Below, in pieces: positions 1 to 9,535 of a DNA stretch of 64,000 nucleotides. The position numbers and the translations under genes were made by a program. Position 1 is the stretch's first letter. Every line of letters starts with the position of its first letter. The DNA is from Roseospira visakhapatnamensis (GTDB taxonomy: Bacteria > Pseudomonadota > Alphaproteobacteria > Rhodospirillales > Rhodospirillaceae): contig NZ_JACIGK010000014.1 of assembly GCF_014197915.1 (NCBI RefSeq), forward strand, positions 1 to 64,000, read 5' to 3'. The notes beneath the pieces were generated by a model. The model saw only the letters and a program-made list of their open reading frames with translations. It was not told the DNA's origin and made no database searches.

Positions 1-176
1 CCACCGCAACCACCCTGAGCCCGCCCCTCCTCACCTGTCCCTTCAATCACCAGACCCGGTTGCGACACACTCCAACCCCATCCTGAGAACTGCTGGCGTT
101 TGTCCGGCCAGCTTGCCCTCGGGGCCGGGATGGCTAGAGTGGGCGGCTCCGTTCCCTCCCGTCGCGCCCAAGGGTC

Positions 177-2942
177 ATGGCCGAGATCGCCGCTTCCACC
201 GCTGACACGCCCGCCGCCGCCGCGCCGCCTCCCGCGTCGGGCGATGCCGCCGGCGTGACCCCCATGATGGCCCAGTTCCTGGAGATCAAGGCGGCCCATC
301 CCGATTGCCTGCTGTTCTACCGGATGGGCGATTTCTACGAGTTGTTCTTCGACGACGCCGCCGCCGCCGCCGAGATCCTGGATATCGCGCTGACCAAGCG
401 GGGCAAGCACTTGGGCGACGACATCCCCATGTGCGGGGTGCCGGTCCATTCCCACGAAGCCTATCTGTCCAAGCTGATCCGCACCGGCCGCAAGGTGGCC
501 ATCTGCGAGCAGATGGAGGACCCGGCCGAGGCCAGGAAGCGCGGCGCCAAGGCGGTGGTGCGGCGCGACGTGATCCGCGTGGTCACCCCGGGCACCATCA
601 CCGAGGACGGCTTGCTCGACCCGCGCGCTCACAACCACCTGGCCTGCGTGGCCGAGGCGGGCGGCGCCTTGGCCCTGGCCTGGGTGGAAATCTCCACCGG
701 CGCCTTCGCCGTGCGGCCGGTGGACGCGCGGCGCCTGGGCGCGGCCCTGGCGGAGGTGGCGCCGGGGGAAATCCTGCTGGCCGACCGGCTGATCGAGCGT
801 CCGGACCTGTTCGAGCTGTGGGGTGACTGGAAGGCGGTGTTGTCGCCGCTGCCGGCCGCGCGCTTCCAGTCCGTTGCCGGCGAGGCGCGTCTGAAGGCGG
901 CCTTCGGTGTGGCGGCGCTGGATGCCTTCGGGGCCTTCGGCCGCGCCGAACTGGCCGCCGCCGGGGCGCTGGTGGACTACGTGGAGTCTACCCAGAAGGG
1001 CCGGCTGCCGCGCCTGGATCCGCCCCGCCGGCTGGCCGAGGGCGCCCACCTGGAGATCGACGCCGCCACCCGCCGCAACCTGGAACTGACCCGCACCCTG
1101 ACCGGCGAGCGCAAGGGCTCGCTGCTGGCGGTGATCGACCGTACCGTCACCGGCGCCGGGGCGCGGCTGCTGGAACGCTGGCTGTCGGCGCCTCTGACCG
1201 ACCCGGTGGCCATCACCGCGCGGCTGGATGCCGTCGAGGCCCTGGTGGAGGGCGCGGCGGCGCGCGACCGCCTGCGCGCGGGGCTGCGCCAGGTGCCGGA
1301 CGTGGAGCGCGCGTTGTCGCGGCTGGCGCTGGGACGGGGGGGACCGCGGGACCTGGCCATGCTGCGCGACGCGCTCGCGCAGATCCCCGGGCTGCGGACG
1401 GGGCTGGGCGAGGGGCTGGGGGCCAGCCTCGACGGGGGCGGGATGCCGGGGCTGCTGGCGGAGCAGGCGCGCGACCTGGGCGTGCACGACACCCTGGCGG
1501 ACCGCCTGCACCGCGCCCTGACGGCCGAACCGCCCTTTCTCGCTCGCGACGGTGGCTTCATCGCCCCGGGCTATCACCCGGGCCTGGACGAGGCGCGGGC
1601 GTTGCGCGACGAAAGCCGGCGTCTGATCGCCACCCTGCAAGCCCGGCTGGCCGAGGAGACCGGGATCGGCGCCCTCAAGATCCGTCACAACAACGTGATC
1701 GGCTACTACGTGGAGGTGCCGTCCCGCCACGCCGACCGGCTGATGGCGCCGGACAGCGGCTACATCCATCGCCAGACCATGGCCAACGCCGCGCGCTTCA
1801 CCACCGTCGAGCTGTCGGAGCTGGAACGCAGCATGCGGGGGGCCGGCGACCGGGCCCTCGCGCTGGAACTGCACCTGTTCGCCGACCTGGTGGCCGAGGT
1901 GACGGCCCGGGCCGACCCCATCGCGCTCGCGGCGCGGGCGCTGGCGACGCTGGACGTGCTGGCCGGCCTGGCGGATCTGGCGGTGGCGCGGCGGTTCACG
2001 CGGCCCCGGGTGGACGACTCCACCGCCTTCGCCGTCGGCGGCGGACGCCACCCGGTGGTCGAGGCGGCGCTGGAGGCCGGGACGGCCTCGGGGGGCGGGG
2101 GCGCCTTTGTCGGCAACGCCTGCGACCTGGGGCCGGAGCGGCGCCTGTGGCTGGTCACCGGTCCCAACATGGCCGGCAAGTCCACCTTCCTGCGGCAGAA
2201 TGCGCTGATCGTGCTTCTCGCGCAGATGGGCGGCTTCGTGCCCGCCGAGTCGGCCCATGTGGGCATCGTCGATCGCCTGTTCAGCCGCGTCGGCGCCGCC
2301 GACGACCTGGCGCGCGGGCGCTCCACCTTCATGGTGGAGATGGTGGAGACGGCGGTCATCCTCAATCAGGCGACCGACCGCTCGCTGGTGATCCTGGACG
2401 AGATCGGGCGCGGCACCGCCACCTACGACGGCCTGTCCATCGCCTGGGCCACCCTGGAGCATCTGCACGGCGTCAACGGCTGTCGCGCGCTGTTCGCCAC
2501 CCACTACCACGAACTGACGGCGCTCGCCGGGCGGCTGGAGCGGCTGGCCTGCCACACCATGCGGGTGCGCGAGTGGCGGGACGAGATCGTGTTCCTGCAC
2601 GAGGTGGCGCCGGGGGTGGCGGATCGCTCCTACGGGATCCACGTGGCGCGTCTGGCCGGGCTGCCGGAGGCGGTGATCGGTCGCGCGCAGGCGGTGCTGG
2701 AGCGGCTGGAGGCCGGCGGCGAGGCCGGGAGCGTCTCCGCCCAGGCGCTGGCCGACGACCTGCCGCTGTTCGCCGCCGCCAAGGCGCCGGGCCAGACGCC
2801 GCCATCGGACTCCGAGGCGGCGGCGGCGCCCCCTGGCCCCTCCCCCGTCGAGGCTGCGCTGGCGGCGATCGATCCCGACGACCTGACGCCGCGCGCGGCG
2901 CTGGAGGCGCTGTACCGGTTGAAGGGACTGGCGGTGGGATAG
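177..2942 (+). CDS. mutS: DNA mismatch repair protein MutS
   Basis: Mismatch recognition ATPase of methyl-directed DNA repair; it binds mispairs as a dimer and recruits MutL. The 921-residue protein has the N-terminal mismatch-reading motif GDFYELF (Phe53-x-Glu55), the connector, core and clamp regions, and a C-terminal ABC-type ATPase with Walker [11 protein letters not shown] near residue 661, the [12 protein letters not shown] Walker B/D-loop and the FATHYHELT motif. The Walker A carries Ala where many MutS proteins have Gly (GPNMGGKS), a conservative change. An Ala/Pro-rich N-terminal extension of about 28 residues precedes the conserved start, so a later start is possible, but ATG177 is the first ATG of the open frame and has a weak AAGGG nearby. 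It is followed by a separate GNAT gene. Confidence 0.98.
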   Translation: MAEIAASTADTPAAAAPPPASGDAAGVTPMMAQFLEIKAAHPDCLLFYRMGDFYELFFDDAAAAAEILDIALTKRGKHLGDDIPMCGVPVHSHEAYLSKLIRTGRKVAICEQMEDPAEARKRGAKAVVRRDVIRVVTPGTITEDGLLDPRAHNHLACVAEAGGALALAWVEISTGAFAVRPVDARRLGAALAEVAPGEILLADRLIERPDLFELWGDWKAVLSPLPAARFQSVAGEARLKAAFGVAALDAFGAFGRAELAAAGALVDYVESTQKGRLPRLDPPRRLAEGAHLEIDAATRRNLELTRTLTGERKGSLLAVIDRTVTGAGARLLERWLSAPLTDPVAITARLDAVEALVEGAAARDRLRAGLRQVPDVERALSRLALGRGGPRDLAMLRDALAQIPGLRTGLGEGLGASLDGGGMPGLLAEQARDLGVHDTLADRLHRALTAEPPFLARDGGFIAPGYHPGLDEARALRDESRRLIATLQARLAEETGIGALKIRHNNVIGYYVEVPSRHADRLMAPDSGYIHRQTMANAARFTTVELSELERSMRGAGDRALALELHLFADLVAEVTARADPIALAARALATLDVLAGLADLAVARRFTRPRVDDSTAFAVGGGRHPVVEAALEAGTASGGGGAFVGNACDLGPERRLWLVTGPNMAGKSTFLRQNALIVLLAQMGGFVPAESAHVGIVDRLFSRVGAADDLARGRSTFMVEMVETAVILNQATDRSLVILDEIGRGTATYDGLSIAWATLEHLHGVNGCRALFATHYHELTALAGRLERLACHTMRVREWRDEIVFLHEVAPGVADRSYGIHVARLAGLPEAVIGRAQAVLERLEAGGEAGSVSAQALADDLPLFAAAKAPGQTPPSDSEAAAAPPGPSPVEAALAAIDPDDLTPRAALEALYRLKGLAVG

Positions 2943-3074
2943 GGTGGGGGCCCGGGGGCGCCCCTTGTCACCGCCGGACGGGTTGGCTACACCGGGCGGA
3001 CCGCCGGGGCGTGCCCGGCGGCGGACACGCGAGATCGCGCCCACCGTCCGCACGGACGCGCACGAGAGGACGCC

Positions 3075-3644
3075 ATGGCCCGCCCGACGCCCCCAGCCCG
3101 GCCCGATGGCCTTGTCGTCGCCGAGGGGTATGTCCCCGGCGCGCTGGCGGCCGTGATCGGGCTGCACATGGACTACTACGGGCCGCGATGGGGCTTCGGG
3201 CTGCCGTTCGAGGCCAAGGTGGCCGGCGAGATGGCGGCCTTCCTGGAACGCCTGGAGCCCGCCCGCGACCTGTTCCTGGTGGCTCGCGACGGGGACGGCC
3301 GGGTGCTCGGGTCGATCTCGGTGGACGGCGCCGTTTCGGGTACCGAGGCCGCCCATCTGCGCTGGTTCATCATCGGCGACGCCTGCCGGGGCACCGGCCT
3401 CGGCCGCCGTCTTCTGGACCAGGCGGTCGCGTTCTGCGACCGGCGGGGCGTGGCGCGGAGCTACCTGACCACCTTCGCCGGTCTGGACGCCGCCCGCCAT
3501 CTTTACGAAAGCGTCGGCTTCACGCTCGTCTCCACGTCCGCCGTGGACCAGTGGGGCGGCGGCGTGCGCGAGCAGCGCTTCGAACGCCCCGGCCCGCTCA
3601 GCGATACCCCAGAACACCGGCCAGGGCGCGGGTCTCCGGGCTGA
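3075..3644 (+). CDS. GNAT family N-acetyltransferase
   Basis: Predicted acyl-CoA N-acyltransferase of 189 residues. The acetyl-CoA loop is visible as RGTGLGRRLLDQAV, preceded by a beta-strand ending RWFIIGDACRG and followed by the SYLTTFAGLDAARHLYESVGF segment typical of GNAT motif B. GAGAGGA lies a few bases upstream of the ATG. The acceptor substrate cannot be read from sequence. The N-terminal half (IGLHMDYYGPRWGFGLPFE) resembles acetyltransferase domains that elsewhere are fused to MarR regulators; here the domain stands alone. The last 15 residues overlap a possible relict minus-strand reading frame, so the C-terminus may be an erosion product. Confidence 0.85.
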   Translation: MARPTPPARPDGLVVAEGYVPGALAAVIGLHMDYYGPRWGFGLPFEAKVAGEMAAFLERLEPARDLFLVARDGDGRVLGSISVDGAVSGTEAAHLRWFIIGDACRGTGLGRRLLDQAVAFCDRRGVARSYLTTFAGLDAARHLYESVGFTLVSTSAVDQWGGGVREQRFERPGPLSDTPEHRPGRGSPG

Positions 3645-3771
3645 AGCCGGCCTCGGGCGTCGGCCCCCAGTCCAGCGGCCCTTCCAGGCGGGCCCGGCGG
3701 CCGGTCGGCCAGGAGGGCGGAGGCGGTGCCGTTCGTCAGCAGCCACGGACGTTCCGGCCCGGCCGCGTTGA
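3598..3771 (-). pseudogene. possible relict C-terminal gene fragment
   Basis: Reading leftwards, one frame ends in a protein-like tail (RLEGPLDWGPTPEAGFSP, then an ETRALAGVLGYR ending) with its stop at 3598-3600. A second frame just upstream gives a plausible continuation (PERPWLLTNGTASALLADRP). The two are separated by a frame change near 3700. This looks like the end of a frameshifted gene on the minus strand lying between the acetyltransferase and moaC. I do not recognise the family, and the signal is short enough to be chance in GC-rich DNA. Confidence 0.2.
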
Positions 3772-3841
3772 CCGGGCGGCGGTGCGTCCCTACCGTGGCC
3801 TGGATCCGCCCGGTCCCTTCCTTGCGACAGGATAGCCCGCC

Positions 3842-4327
3842 ATGGCCCTGACCCACTTCGACGACCAGGGCAACGCCGTGATGGTCGACGTCTCCGACAA
3901 GGCGGAGACGGCGCGTGTCGCCGTCGCCCGGGGGCGCGTGACCGCCGCCCCGGAAACCGTGGCGCTGATCCGCGACCGGGGCCTGGGCAAGGGGGACGTG
4001 CTGTCGGTGGCCCAGTTGGCCGGCATCATGGGGGCCAAGCGCACCGCCGACCTGATCCCGCTGTGCCACCCCCTGGCGTTGACCAAGGTCACGGTGGATC
4101 TGGCGGTGGACGAGGCGGCGGCGGCCGTGGCCATCACCGCCACCTGCCGGGTCACGGGCCGCACCGGGGTGGAGATGGAGGCCCTGACCGCCGTGTCCGT
4201 GGCCGCGCTGACGGTCTACGACATGTGCAAGGCCGTGGACCGGGGCATGCGCATCACCGACATCCACCTGGTCCACAAGGCCGGCGGGCGGTCCGGCCCC
4301 TTCGATGTCGGCGGTGGGGACGAGTGA
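3842..4327 (+). CDS. moaC: cyclic pyranopterin monophosphate synthase MoaC
   Basis: Molybdenum cofactor biosynthesis: converts 3',8-cyclo-7,8-dihydro-GTP (from MoaA) to cyclic pyranopterin monophosphate in the cytoplasm. The 161-residue length is standard for a hexameric MoaC. Family motifs are intact: [44 protein letters not shown] and the terminal VHKAGGRSG. It is not accompanied here by moaA, moaB or moaE, so it is a detached member of the Moco set. The start follows a spacer of about 200 bp after the acetyltransferase gene. Confidence 0.97.
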   Translation: MALTHFDDQGNAVMVDVSDKAETARVAVARGRVTAAPETVALIRDRGLGKGDVLSVAQLAGIMGAKRTADLIPLCHPLALTKVTVDLAVDEAAAAVAITATCRVTGRTGVEMEALTAVSVAALTVYDMCKAVDRGMRITDIHLVHKAGGRSGPFDVGGGDE

Positions 4328-5167
4328 CGCCATCCCTCGGCGGTTTCGCGCGACGGGCGATGTCTCCACGGATGTCATCGTCCGTCTGCTTTTTCCGCGT
4401 CCGTGCACGCTTCGTTCCGGTGCGGTGGTTCGCGCGCGACGGCCGCGGGCGGTCCGTCATGACCGGCGGTAGCGGTTGCTTCGTCACGCACGCTTCATGA
4501 TCCGCGTGACAATTCGTGCGCGCTTTTTTGTGCACAACGGACGGTCCGGGAAGTTGAGTCCATCCCGGACGGTGTCGTTTGAAACGCGGGGTCATATAAC
4601 TTGCGCCGTATCTTTTGACGCCGGGAGATAGCCGGACGACGAGATGACGCCGTGTCAGCCTTGAGTTACAGTACGATGACATAGGGCGATGACGAAACAC
4701 TGACGCGGGACAAGACGGATAGAAGGCCGATCCCCTTGTTTCGGGCTGGTCCATGATGGAGCGCCGTGCGCATCACCCGACCCTCACCCTCGTGTGGTCG
4801 CCGGAGCCAGGGGGATAGACCGGACGGATACCAGGCGCCGGCCGGTCGTCCAGACCCGCGTGACGCGCGGAGGCCGAAAGGGGACCGCCGCTGTCCGGCC
4901 GGCGCGATCCGTGGTTCCAGCCTGGATGCGCGGCCCCGGCGCGACCGATGTCGTGCCGCCTGCATGCCCGGGCCCGCGCCGCACCGAGGCCGGGTCCCCG
5001 AAGGCCCGGCCTGCGAGGCCCGGATCCGGTGACCCTCGGGGCCGCCGCCACGCCCCATCACGCCCCGTGGGCACAGACGGGATGTCCTCCGGCCCGGGTG
5101 TCGATCCGCGCGGCCGGGGACGCGAAAGGCAAGGGATGCATGAGTCGTGTGGCCGAGGATCCGGTCC
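4328..5167. other. 840-bp gap without a convincing gene
   Basis: No frame here on either strand gives a recognisable protein; the open frames are Arg/Pro/Gly-rich GC artefacts that overlap each other. Bases 4500-4720 are less GC-rich than the surroundings, which suits the promoter and leader of the diguanylate cyclase downstream, but I could not place a -35/-10 pair with confidence. Confidence 0.5.
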
Positions 5168-7951
5168 ATGTCTGATCGAAACGGAGCCCGTCATCGAGAC
5201 CATCACGAGCCGTCCGGCCATGCCGGTCCCCCCGTGACGGCCCGGGACGCGGTGTCGGAGACAATCCTGGGGGTCGCCCTGAACGCCGCTGGCGACGCGA
5301 TGGCGATCAAGGACGCGGACCTGCGCTTCCGGTTCGTGAACCAGGCCCTGTGCCGGGCCGTGGGGCGCCCCGCCGAGGCGATCCTCGGCAAGGGAGCCTG
5401 GGATCTGTTCCCGGACGACATGGCCGACCAGGTGACCCGGGACGATCGCGTCGTCCTGGACACCGGCCGGGGTATGACCCGCGATCTGCCGCTGACGGCC
5501 GTCGGTGGTGGCCTGACGTGGGTCAGCATCCGTACCGACCCGATGATGGTGGAGGGTCGTCCGGCCGGCGTGATCACGGTGATGCGCGACATCTCGGCGC
5601 CCGCAGGGACCGAACGGCGCCTGCATGGGAACGACGATCTTATTGATCGCTTCTTCAACCAGGGGACGGTCGCGGTCGCCTATCTGGATCGTGCCTTTGC
5701 GGTGCTGCGGGTCAATGACGCGTTTGCCCGCATCGGGGGCGGTCGTCCGGAGGACTTCGCGGGGCGCGCCTGTGACGCGCGGCTTCCGGGGTTCGACCTG
5801 CGCCCGCTGCTTCAACAGGTGCTGGACACGGGCCAGACCGTCACCGACTGCGCGCATCCGTTGTGGCCCGGCGGCCGGTCCACCGGGGATATCACCTATT
5901 GGGACGTGTCCGTGCAGCCGGTGCGCGACGCGGCCGGGATGATCGACGCCCTGATCCTGACCCTGGGCGAGGTCACCGACCGGGTGCGCCGGGACGAGGA
6001 GATGCGCCGCGCCCGATCCCTGTATCAGGGGCTGTTCGACGCGTCCTCCGCCGTCATGCTGCTGATCGATCCGGATGATGGCCGCATCCTGAAGGCGAAC
6101 GAGGCGGCCATGAACTATTATGGATACGATGCCGCCACCCTGGGCACCATGTCCATCCAGGACATCAACGTGCTGTCGGAGCCGGCGGTGTGGGATCTGT
6201 GCCAGCAGGCGCGACGACGCCGGCGCAGCCTGTTTCAGGCCCGGCACCGTCTTGCCGATGGCACGATCCATGATGTGGAGGTCAATGCGACGCCCCTGGA
6301 TCTCGACGGCCGCGCGATGCTGTTCTGCATCATCCATGACGTCACGGAGCGCACCCGGGTCGAGGCGGCGTTGCGGGCGAGCGAACGGGAAAAGGCCTTG
6401 ATACTCGGAAGCGTGACCGAATCCGTTGTCTTCTACGAGTCCTCGGACCTGCGGATTCACTGGTGCAACCGGGCGTCCGCCGAAAGTGTGGGGGCCGACA
6501 CCGCGACGCTGATCGGGACCTCGTGTTATCATCACTGGTCGGACAGGGACGCCCCCTGCCCGGAGTGTCCGGTTCTGGAAAGCTTCGACACCCAATCCCC
6601 GGCGGAGTGCACGCGAAGCACGCCGGACGGCCGGGTCTGGTCCCTCCAGGCCCATCCCGTCTTCGATGATCGCGGTCACCTGCGGGGGGTGGTGGAGGTC
6701 GGACGGGATGTCACCGAGCAACGGGCCGCCGAGGCGTCGGTGGCGCGGAGCCTGGCCAACCTGCATGCCTTCTTCGATTCGTCGCGCGACTTCCTGACCG
6801 TGTTCGACGAGGACGGGAGCATCGTCGCCGTCAATCGCACCCTGGAGACGCGGCTGGGCTGGAGCGAGCAGGTGCTCGTCGGCCAGCCGGTCTTCACCCT
6901 GCATCCGAGGCCCCTGCGCGCCGACGCGATCCGCTGCACCCGGGATCTGGTGGCTGGCGCCACCAAAAGCAGCACGTTACCGCTTCTGACCCGCGACGGC
7001 GATTACGTCCCCGTGGAAACGACGGTGGTGCACGGCACCTGGGACGACCGGCCCGCCGTCTTCAGCACCAGCCGGGACATCTCCGACCTCGCCCTGTCGC
7101 GACAGATGTTCGAGACCACGTTCCGCGACAACGCCACGTTGATGCTGATCACCGAACCCGACACCGGCCGGGTGGTCGATGCCAACCATGCCTTCCTGGC
7201 CACGCTGGGTCTGTCGGAGGCGGAGGTGATCGGCCAGACCACCGTGGCGCTGGGCTTCGTCAAGGACGCCGAGGCGCGTGGAGAACTGATCAAGGCCATT
7301 CTCGACGCCGGTGAGGGTCAGCCCTGCGAGGTGAGCGTCATCGGCCGCGACGGCCACCTCGTGGTGGGGCAGGTCTCCGGGCGCATGATCTCCAGTGGCA
7401 GCCATCGCTACCTGCTGACCATGATCACCGACGTGACCCGGCAGCGCGCGCTGATGGACGAACTGGAGCACAAGGCCACCCACGATCCCCTGACCGGCGC
7501 CTACAACCGTCAGGTGGCCGATCGGGTGCTGGACCAGGAAATTCGCCGCGCTGAACGCCTGCGGACGCCTTTGTCGCTGATCCTCGTCGACCTGGATCAC
7601 TTCAAGGCCGTCAACGACCACTTCGGTCACCTGACCGGCGATCGGGTCCTGTGCGAGGTGGTGGCCCGCCTGTCCGGCCGCATCCGCGAGACCGACGTGC
7701 TGGCCCGGTGGGGCGGCGAGGAGTTCCTGATCGTGCTGCCGGGCACCGACGCGCCGGGCGCGCGCCAACTGGCCGAGACGCTGCGCGGCGCGGTAGCCCA
7801 CGAGCCGTTTCGCGATGCCGGAACGATCACCCTCAGCCAGGGGGTGGCGGCCTATCTGTCGGGCGAGTCCGTCGCCGACTGGATCGCCCGCGCCGACGCC
7901 GCCCTTTATGCCGCCAAGGCGACCGGCCGCAACCGCGTGTGCGGGGATTAG
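5168..7951 (+). CDS. multi-PAS sensor diguanylate cyclase
   Basis: Cytoplasmic c-di-GMP synthase of about 927 residues. Six consecutive PAS/PAC units can be followed by their starts (ILGVALNAAGDAMAIKD, FFNQGTVAVAYLD, YQGLFDASSAVMLLID, ILGSVTESVVFYE, HAFFDSSRDFLTVFD, FETTFRDNATLMLIT), ending in a GGDEF domain from about residue 765. The active-site motif is GGEEF (near residue 849) and an RETD inhibitory I-site precedes it at the canonical spacing, so product feedback is expected. The fourth PAS contains a CPECP motif that could bind metal or sense redox. No transmembrane segment is seen. ATG5168 is chosen; an in-frame ATG at 5147 would add seven unconserved residues. Confidence 0.93.
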   Translation: MSDRNGARHRDHHEPSGHAGPPVTARDAVSETILGVALNAAGDAMAIKDADLRFRFVNQALCRAVGRPAEAILGKGAWDLFPDDMADQVTRDDRVVLDTGRGMTRDLPLTAVGGGLTWVSIRTDPMMVEGRPAGVITVMRDISAPAGTERRLHGNDDLIDRFFNQGTVAVAYLDRAFAVLRVNDAFARIGGGRPEDFAGRACDARLPGFDLRPLLQQVLDTGQTVTDCAHPLWPGGRSTGDITYWDVSVQPVRDAAGMIDALILTLGEVTDRVRRDEEMRRARSLYQGLFDASSAVMLLIDPDDGRILKANEAAMNYYGYDAATLGTMSIQDINVLSEPAVWDLCQQARRRRRSLFQARHRLADGTIHDVEVNATPLDLDGRAMLFCIIHDVTERTRVEAALRASEREKALILGSVTESVVFYESSDLRIHWCNRASAESVGADTATLIGTSCYHHWSDRDAPCPECPVLESFDTQSPAECTRSTPDGRVWSLQAHPVFDDRGHLRGVVEVGRDVTEQRAAEASVARSLANLHAFFDSSRDFLTVFDEDGSIVAVNRTLETRLGWSEQVLVGQPVFTLHPRPLRADAIRCTRDLVAGATKSSTLPLLTRDGDYVPVETTVVHGTWDDRPAVFSTSRDISDLALSRQMFETTFRDNATLMLITEPDTGRVVDANHAFLATLGLSEAEVIGQTTVALGFVKDAEARGELIKAILDAGEGQPCEVSVIGRDGHLVVGQVSGRMISSGSHRYLLTMITDVTRQRALMDELEHKATHDPLTGAYNRQVADRVLDQEIRRAERLRTPLSLILVDLDHFKAVNDHFGHLTGDRVLCEVVARLSGRIRETDVLARWGGEEFLIVLPGTDAPGARQLAETLRGAVAHEPFRDAGTITLSQGVAAYLSGESVADWIARADAALYAAKATGRNRVCGD

Positions 7952-8070
7952 GGCCCGTTGACAGTAGGGACCCGCGACGCATTTTTTTTGTTGCGAGCGG
8001 TCCGCCGCCAACCCACATCGTCGTCGTCCGGTTGCCCGAACGGGGATCGGACGTCTCCCCGGACCCGGGG

Positions 8071-8181
8071 GGCCGCGTCACGACACCCGTGACGGCCCCG
8101 TCCCGGTGGTCCGGTCCACGCGGGGGCGCGATCCAGCGGATGCGCCCCGATCGACCTGAAGTCGCTTCTCAAGGAGGACTT
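8071..8181 (+). promoter_or_regulatory. ROSE-like RNA thermometer in hsp20 leader
   Basis: The last hairpin (8159-8181) pairs AAGUC with GACUU and CUUC with the ribosome binding site. It contains UCGCU (8162-8166), matching the ROSE consensus UYGCU, facing AGGA (8175-8178) of the Shine-Dalgarno, with the G of UCGCU unpaired in a Watson-Crick sense. Two more stems lie upstream: 8071-8097 (GGCC..GTCAC with GTGAC.GGCC) and 8123-8148 (GGGGCGC with GCGCCCC). This is the architecture of ROSE thermometers that open on heating and control small heat-shock genes in Alphaproteobacteria. A TTGACA at 7958 may be the promoter -35. Confidence 0.75.
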
Positions 8182-8186
8182 TGACC

Positions 8187-8654
8187 ATGCGTACCTTCGA
8201 CCTCAGCCCGCTGCATCGTTTCGCCATCGGCTTCGACAACGTCAGCCGGCTCATGGATGCCGCCAGCCGCCTGGATGACCAGGCCACCGCCTATCCGCCC
8301 TACAACATCGAGAAGGTGTCGGACGACGGCTATCGCATCACCATGGCCGTGGCCGGTTTCGCGCCCGAGGACCTGGACGTCACCTTGCATGACTCCACGC
8401 TGGTGATCTCCGGCCGCATGGAGCGCGAACAGCCCGCCGCCCAGATTCTGCACCGGGGCATCGCCGGCCGGGCCTTCGAGCGCAAGTTCGAACTGGCCGA
8501 CCACATCAAGGTGCAGGGCGCCAGCCTGGAAAACGGCCTGCTGCATGTGAACCTGGAGCGCGTCGTGCCGGAAGAGAAGAAGCCGCGCAAGATCGCCATC
8601 GCCGGAGCGACCGGCGCCAGCGCCCTGGAGCATTCCGAGACCGTGGCCGCCTGA
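8187..8654 (+). CDS. small heat shock protein, Hsp20/IbpA type
   Basis: ATP-independent holdase chaperone of 155 residues that binds unfolding proteins and hands them to DnaK/ClpB. The start MRTFDLSPLHRFAIGFD is the classic IbpA/HspA class signature. The alpha-crystallin domain spans about residues 35-130 (PPYNIEKVSDDGYRITMAVAGF to GASLENGLLHVNLERVVPEE), with the C-terminal IAIAG in place of the usual I-x-I anchor. ATG8187 is preferred over the in-frame TTG8181 because AAGGAGG ends 9 bases before it. Expression is probably heat-controlled by the leader hairpin. A perfect 16-bp palindrome at 8707-8722 follows the gene and may end transcription. Confidence 0.95.
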   Translation: MRTFDLSPLHRFAIGFDNVSRLMDAASRLDDQATAYPPYNIEKVSDDGYRITMAVAGFAPEDLDVTLHDSTLVISGRMEREQPAAQILHRGIAGRAFERKFELADHIKVQGASLENGLLHVNLERVVPEEKKPRKIAIAGATGASALEHSETVAA

Positions 8655-8706
8655 CGCACGCCGGTTTTTGACCGGGTCGGGGCGAGGCCGGCGACCGTCG
8701 GCGCCG

Positions 8707-8722
8707 CCCTGACGCGTCAGGG
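8707..8722 (+). terminator. palindrome downstream of hsp20
   Basis: CCCTGACGCGTCAGGG is a perfect 16-bp palindrome 52 bases after the hsp20 stop. There is no T tract, so it is at best a weak or factor-assisted terminator or an RNA-stabilising end. It abuts the modular repeat that begins at 8727. Confidence 0.35.
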
Positions 8723-8726
8723 CATC

Positions 8727-8951
8727 TGATACCAGTGGCGGATGAGTGTGACTCATCCGCCCCCGGGCGCCTTGCAGGCGCCCGGATGTTCCAGATCTTG
8801 GCACCGCGAAGCGGTGCCAGGGCGGCACCGGCCCGTTCCCCCTCCCGGCCACCCCAAGTATACTGCCCCAAGGAAAAGTGGGGGGTGGCCGGGAGGGGGA
8901 GCGGGCCGGCCACGGACTGCAACGGTCATTCTCAATGACCGTTGGTATGAT
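8727..8951 (+). repeat. modular multi-hairpin repeat, copy 1 (long form)
   Basis: The element begins TGATACCA and ends TGGTATGATA, so its ends are near inverted repeats. Inside are stacked hairpins: GGCGGATGAGT/ACTCATCCGCC (8737-8761), CCGGGCGCC/GGCGCCCGG (about 8763-8785), TGGCACCGC/GCGGTGCCA (about 8799-8820), a very long stem of roughly 25 bp (about 8829-8910), and AACGGTCATT/AATGACCGTT (about 8931-8953). The first and last modules recur, in inverted order relative to the window, at 25621-25709. It occupies nearly all of the gap between hsp20 and the doxX gene. A REP/BIME-like or MITE-like non-autonomous element is the best description. Confidence 0.8.
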
Positions 8952-9046
8952 ACGCGAACCGAGGGGCGGGTCCCGACGGATGGGGACCCGCCCCGTCCGT
9001 GTGGCCGCGCCGACCACGGCCCACGGAGTCGGGTGGGGGCGGGGGC

Positions 9047-9535
9047 CTATCCCCGCCGCGCCAACTGTCGGCCCAGCAGGTGGTCCAGCGACACCGGACC
9101 GGCGCCGCGCAACACCAGCAGCAACGCGGCCGTCGCCCACAGGGCGTGGTCGGGCCAGCTGTTCGGATAGACGAAGATCTGGATGACGACCGTCATCCCC
9201 AGCAGCCCCAGCGCCGACAGGCGGGTCGCCAGCCCCAGCACCAGCAGCACCGGAAACACGTGCTCGGCCAGCGTCGCGGTCTGCGCCGCCAGATCCGGCG
9301 GCAGCAGCGGCACCTTGTATTCCTCCTGGAACAGGAAGTAGGTGGCGGGGGTGATCTCCCACCCGGCCACCTTGCTCTGTCCGGAGCGGAAAAAGACCCC
9401 GGCGAGTCCCACGCGGGCGAACAGGGCCACCACCCACAGGGGCACGCAGGTCAACGGGCCGGTGATCCAGCCCAACGGCCCCCCGGCGCCGCTCGTGGAC
9501 GACGGACGGTCGTTGTGGGTCGTTTCGGTGGTCAT
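9047..9535 (-). CDS. DoxX family membrane protein of the bufferin operon
   Basis: Integral membrane protein of 162 residues with four predicted hydrophobic helices (PLWVVALFARVGLAGVFF, FPVLLVLGLATRLSALGLLG, a helix before SWPDHALWA, and ATAALLLVLRGAG). It has the DoxX features FFRSGQSKVAGW and LGLATRLSALGL. DoxX proteins sit in the inner membrane and often accompany thiol or metal-peptide maturation genes. Its start overlaps the last base of the bufC frame, and it is the final gene of the bufA-bufB-bufC-doxX operon, as in known bufferin loci. Its biochemical role there is not established. Confidence 0.88.
   Translation of the reverse strand: MTTETTHNDRPSSTSGAGGPLGWITGPLTCVPLWVVALFARVGLAGVFFRSGQSKVAGWEITPATYFLFQEEYKVPLLPPDLAAQTATLAEHVFPVLLVLGLATRLSALGLLGMTVVIQIFVYPNSWPDHALWATAALLLVLRGAGPVSLDHLLGRQLARRG

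Noticed and set aside
4784-6904. 706-codon minus-strand frame over the diguanylate cyclase start and upstream gap
   Set aside because: Covers conserved PAS domains in the opposite strand and has no recognisable domain itself.
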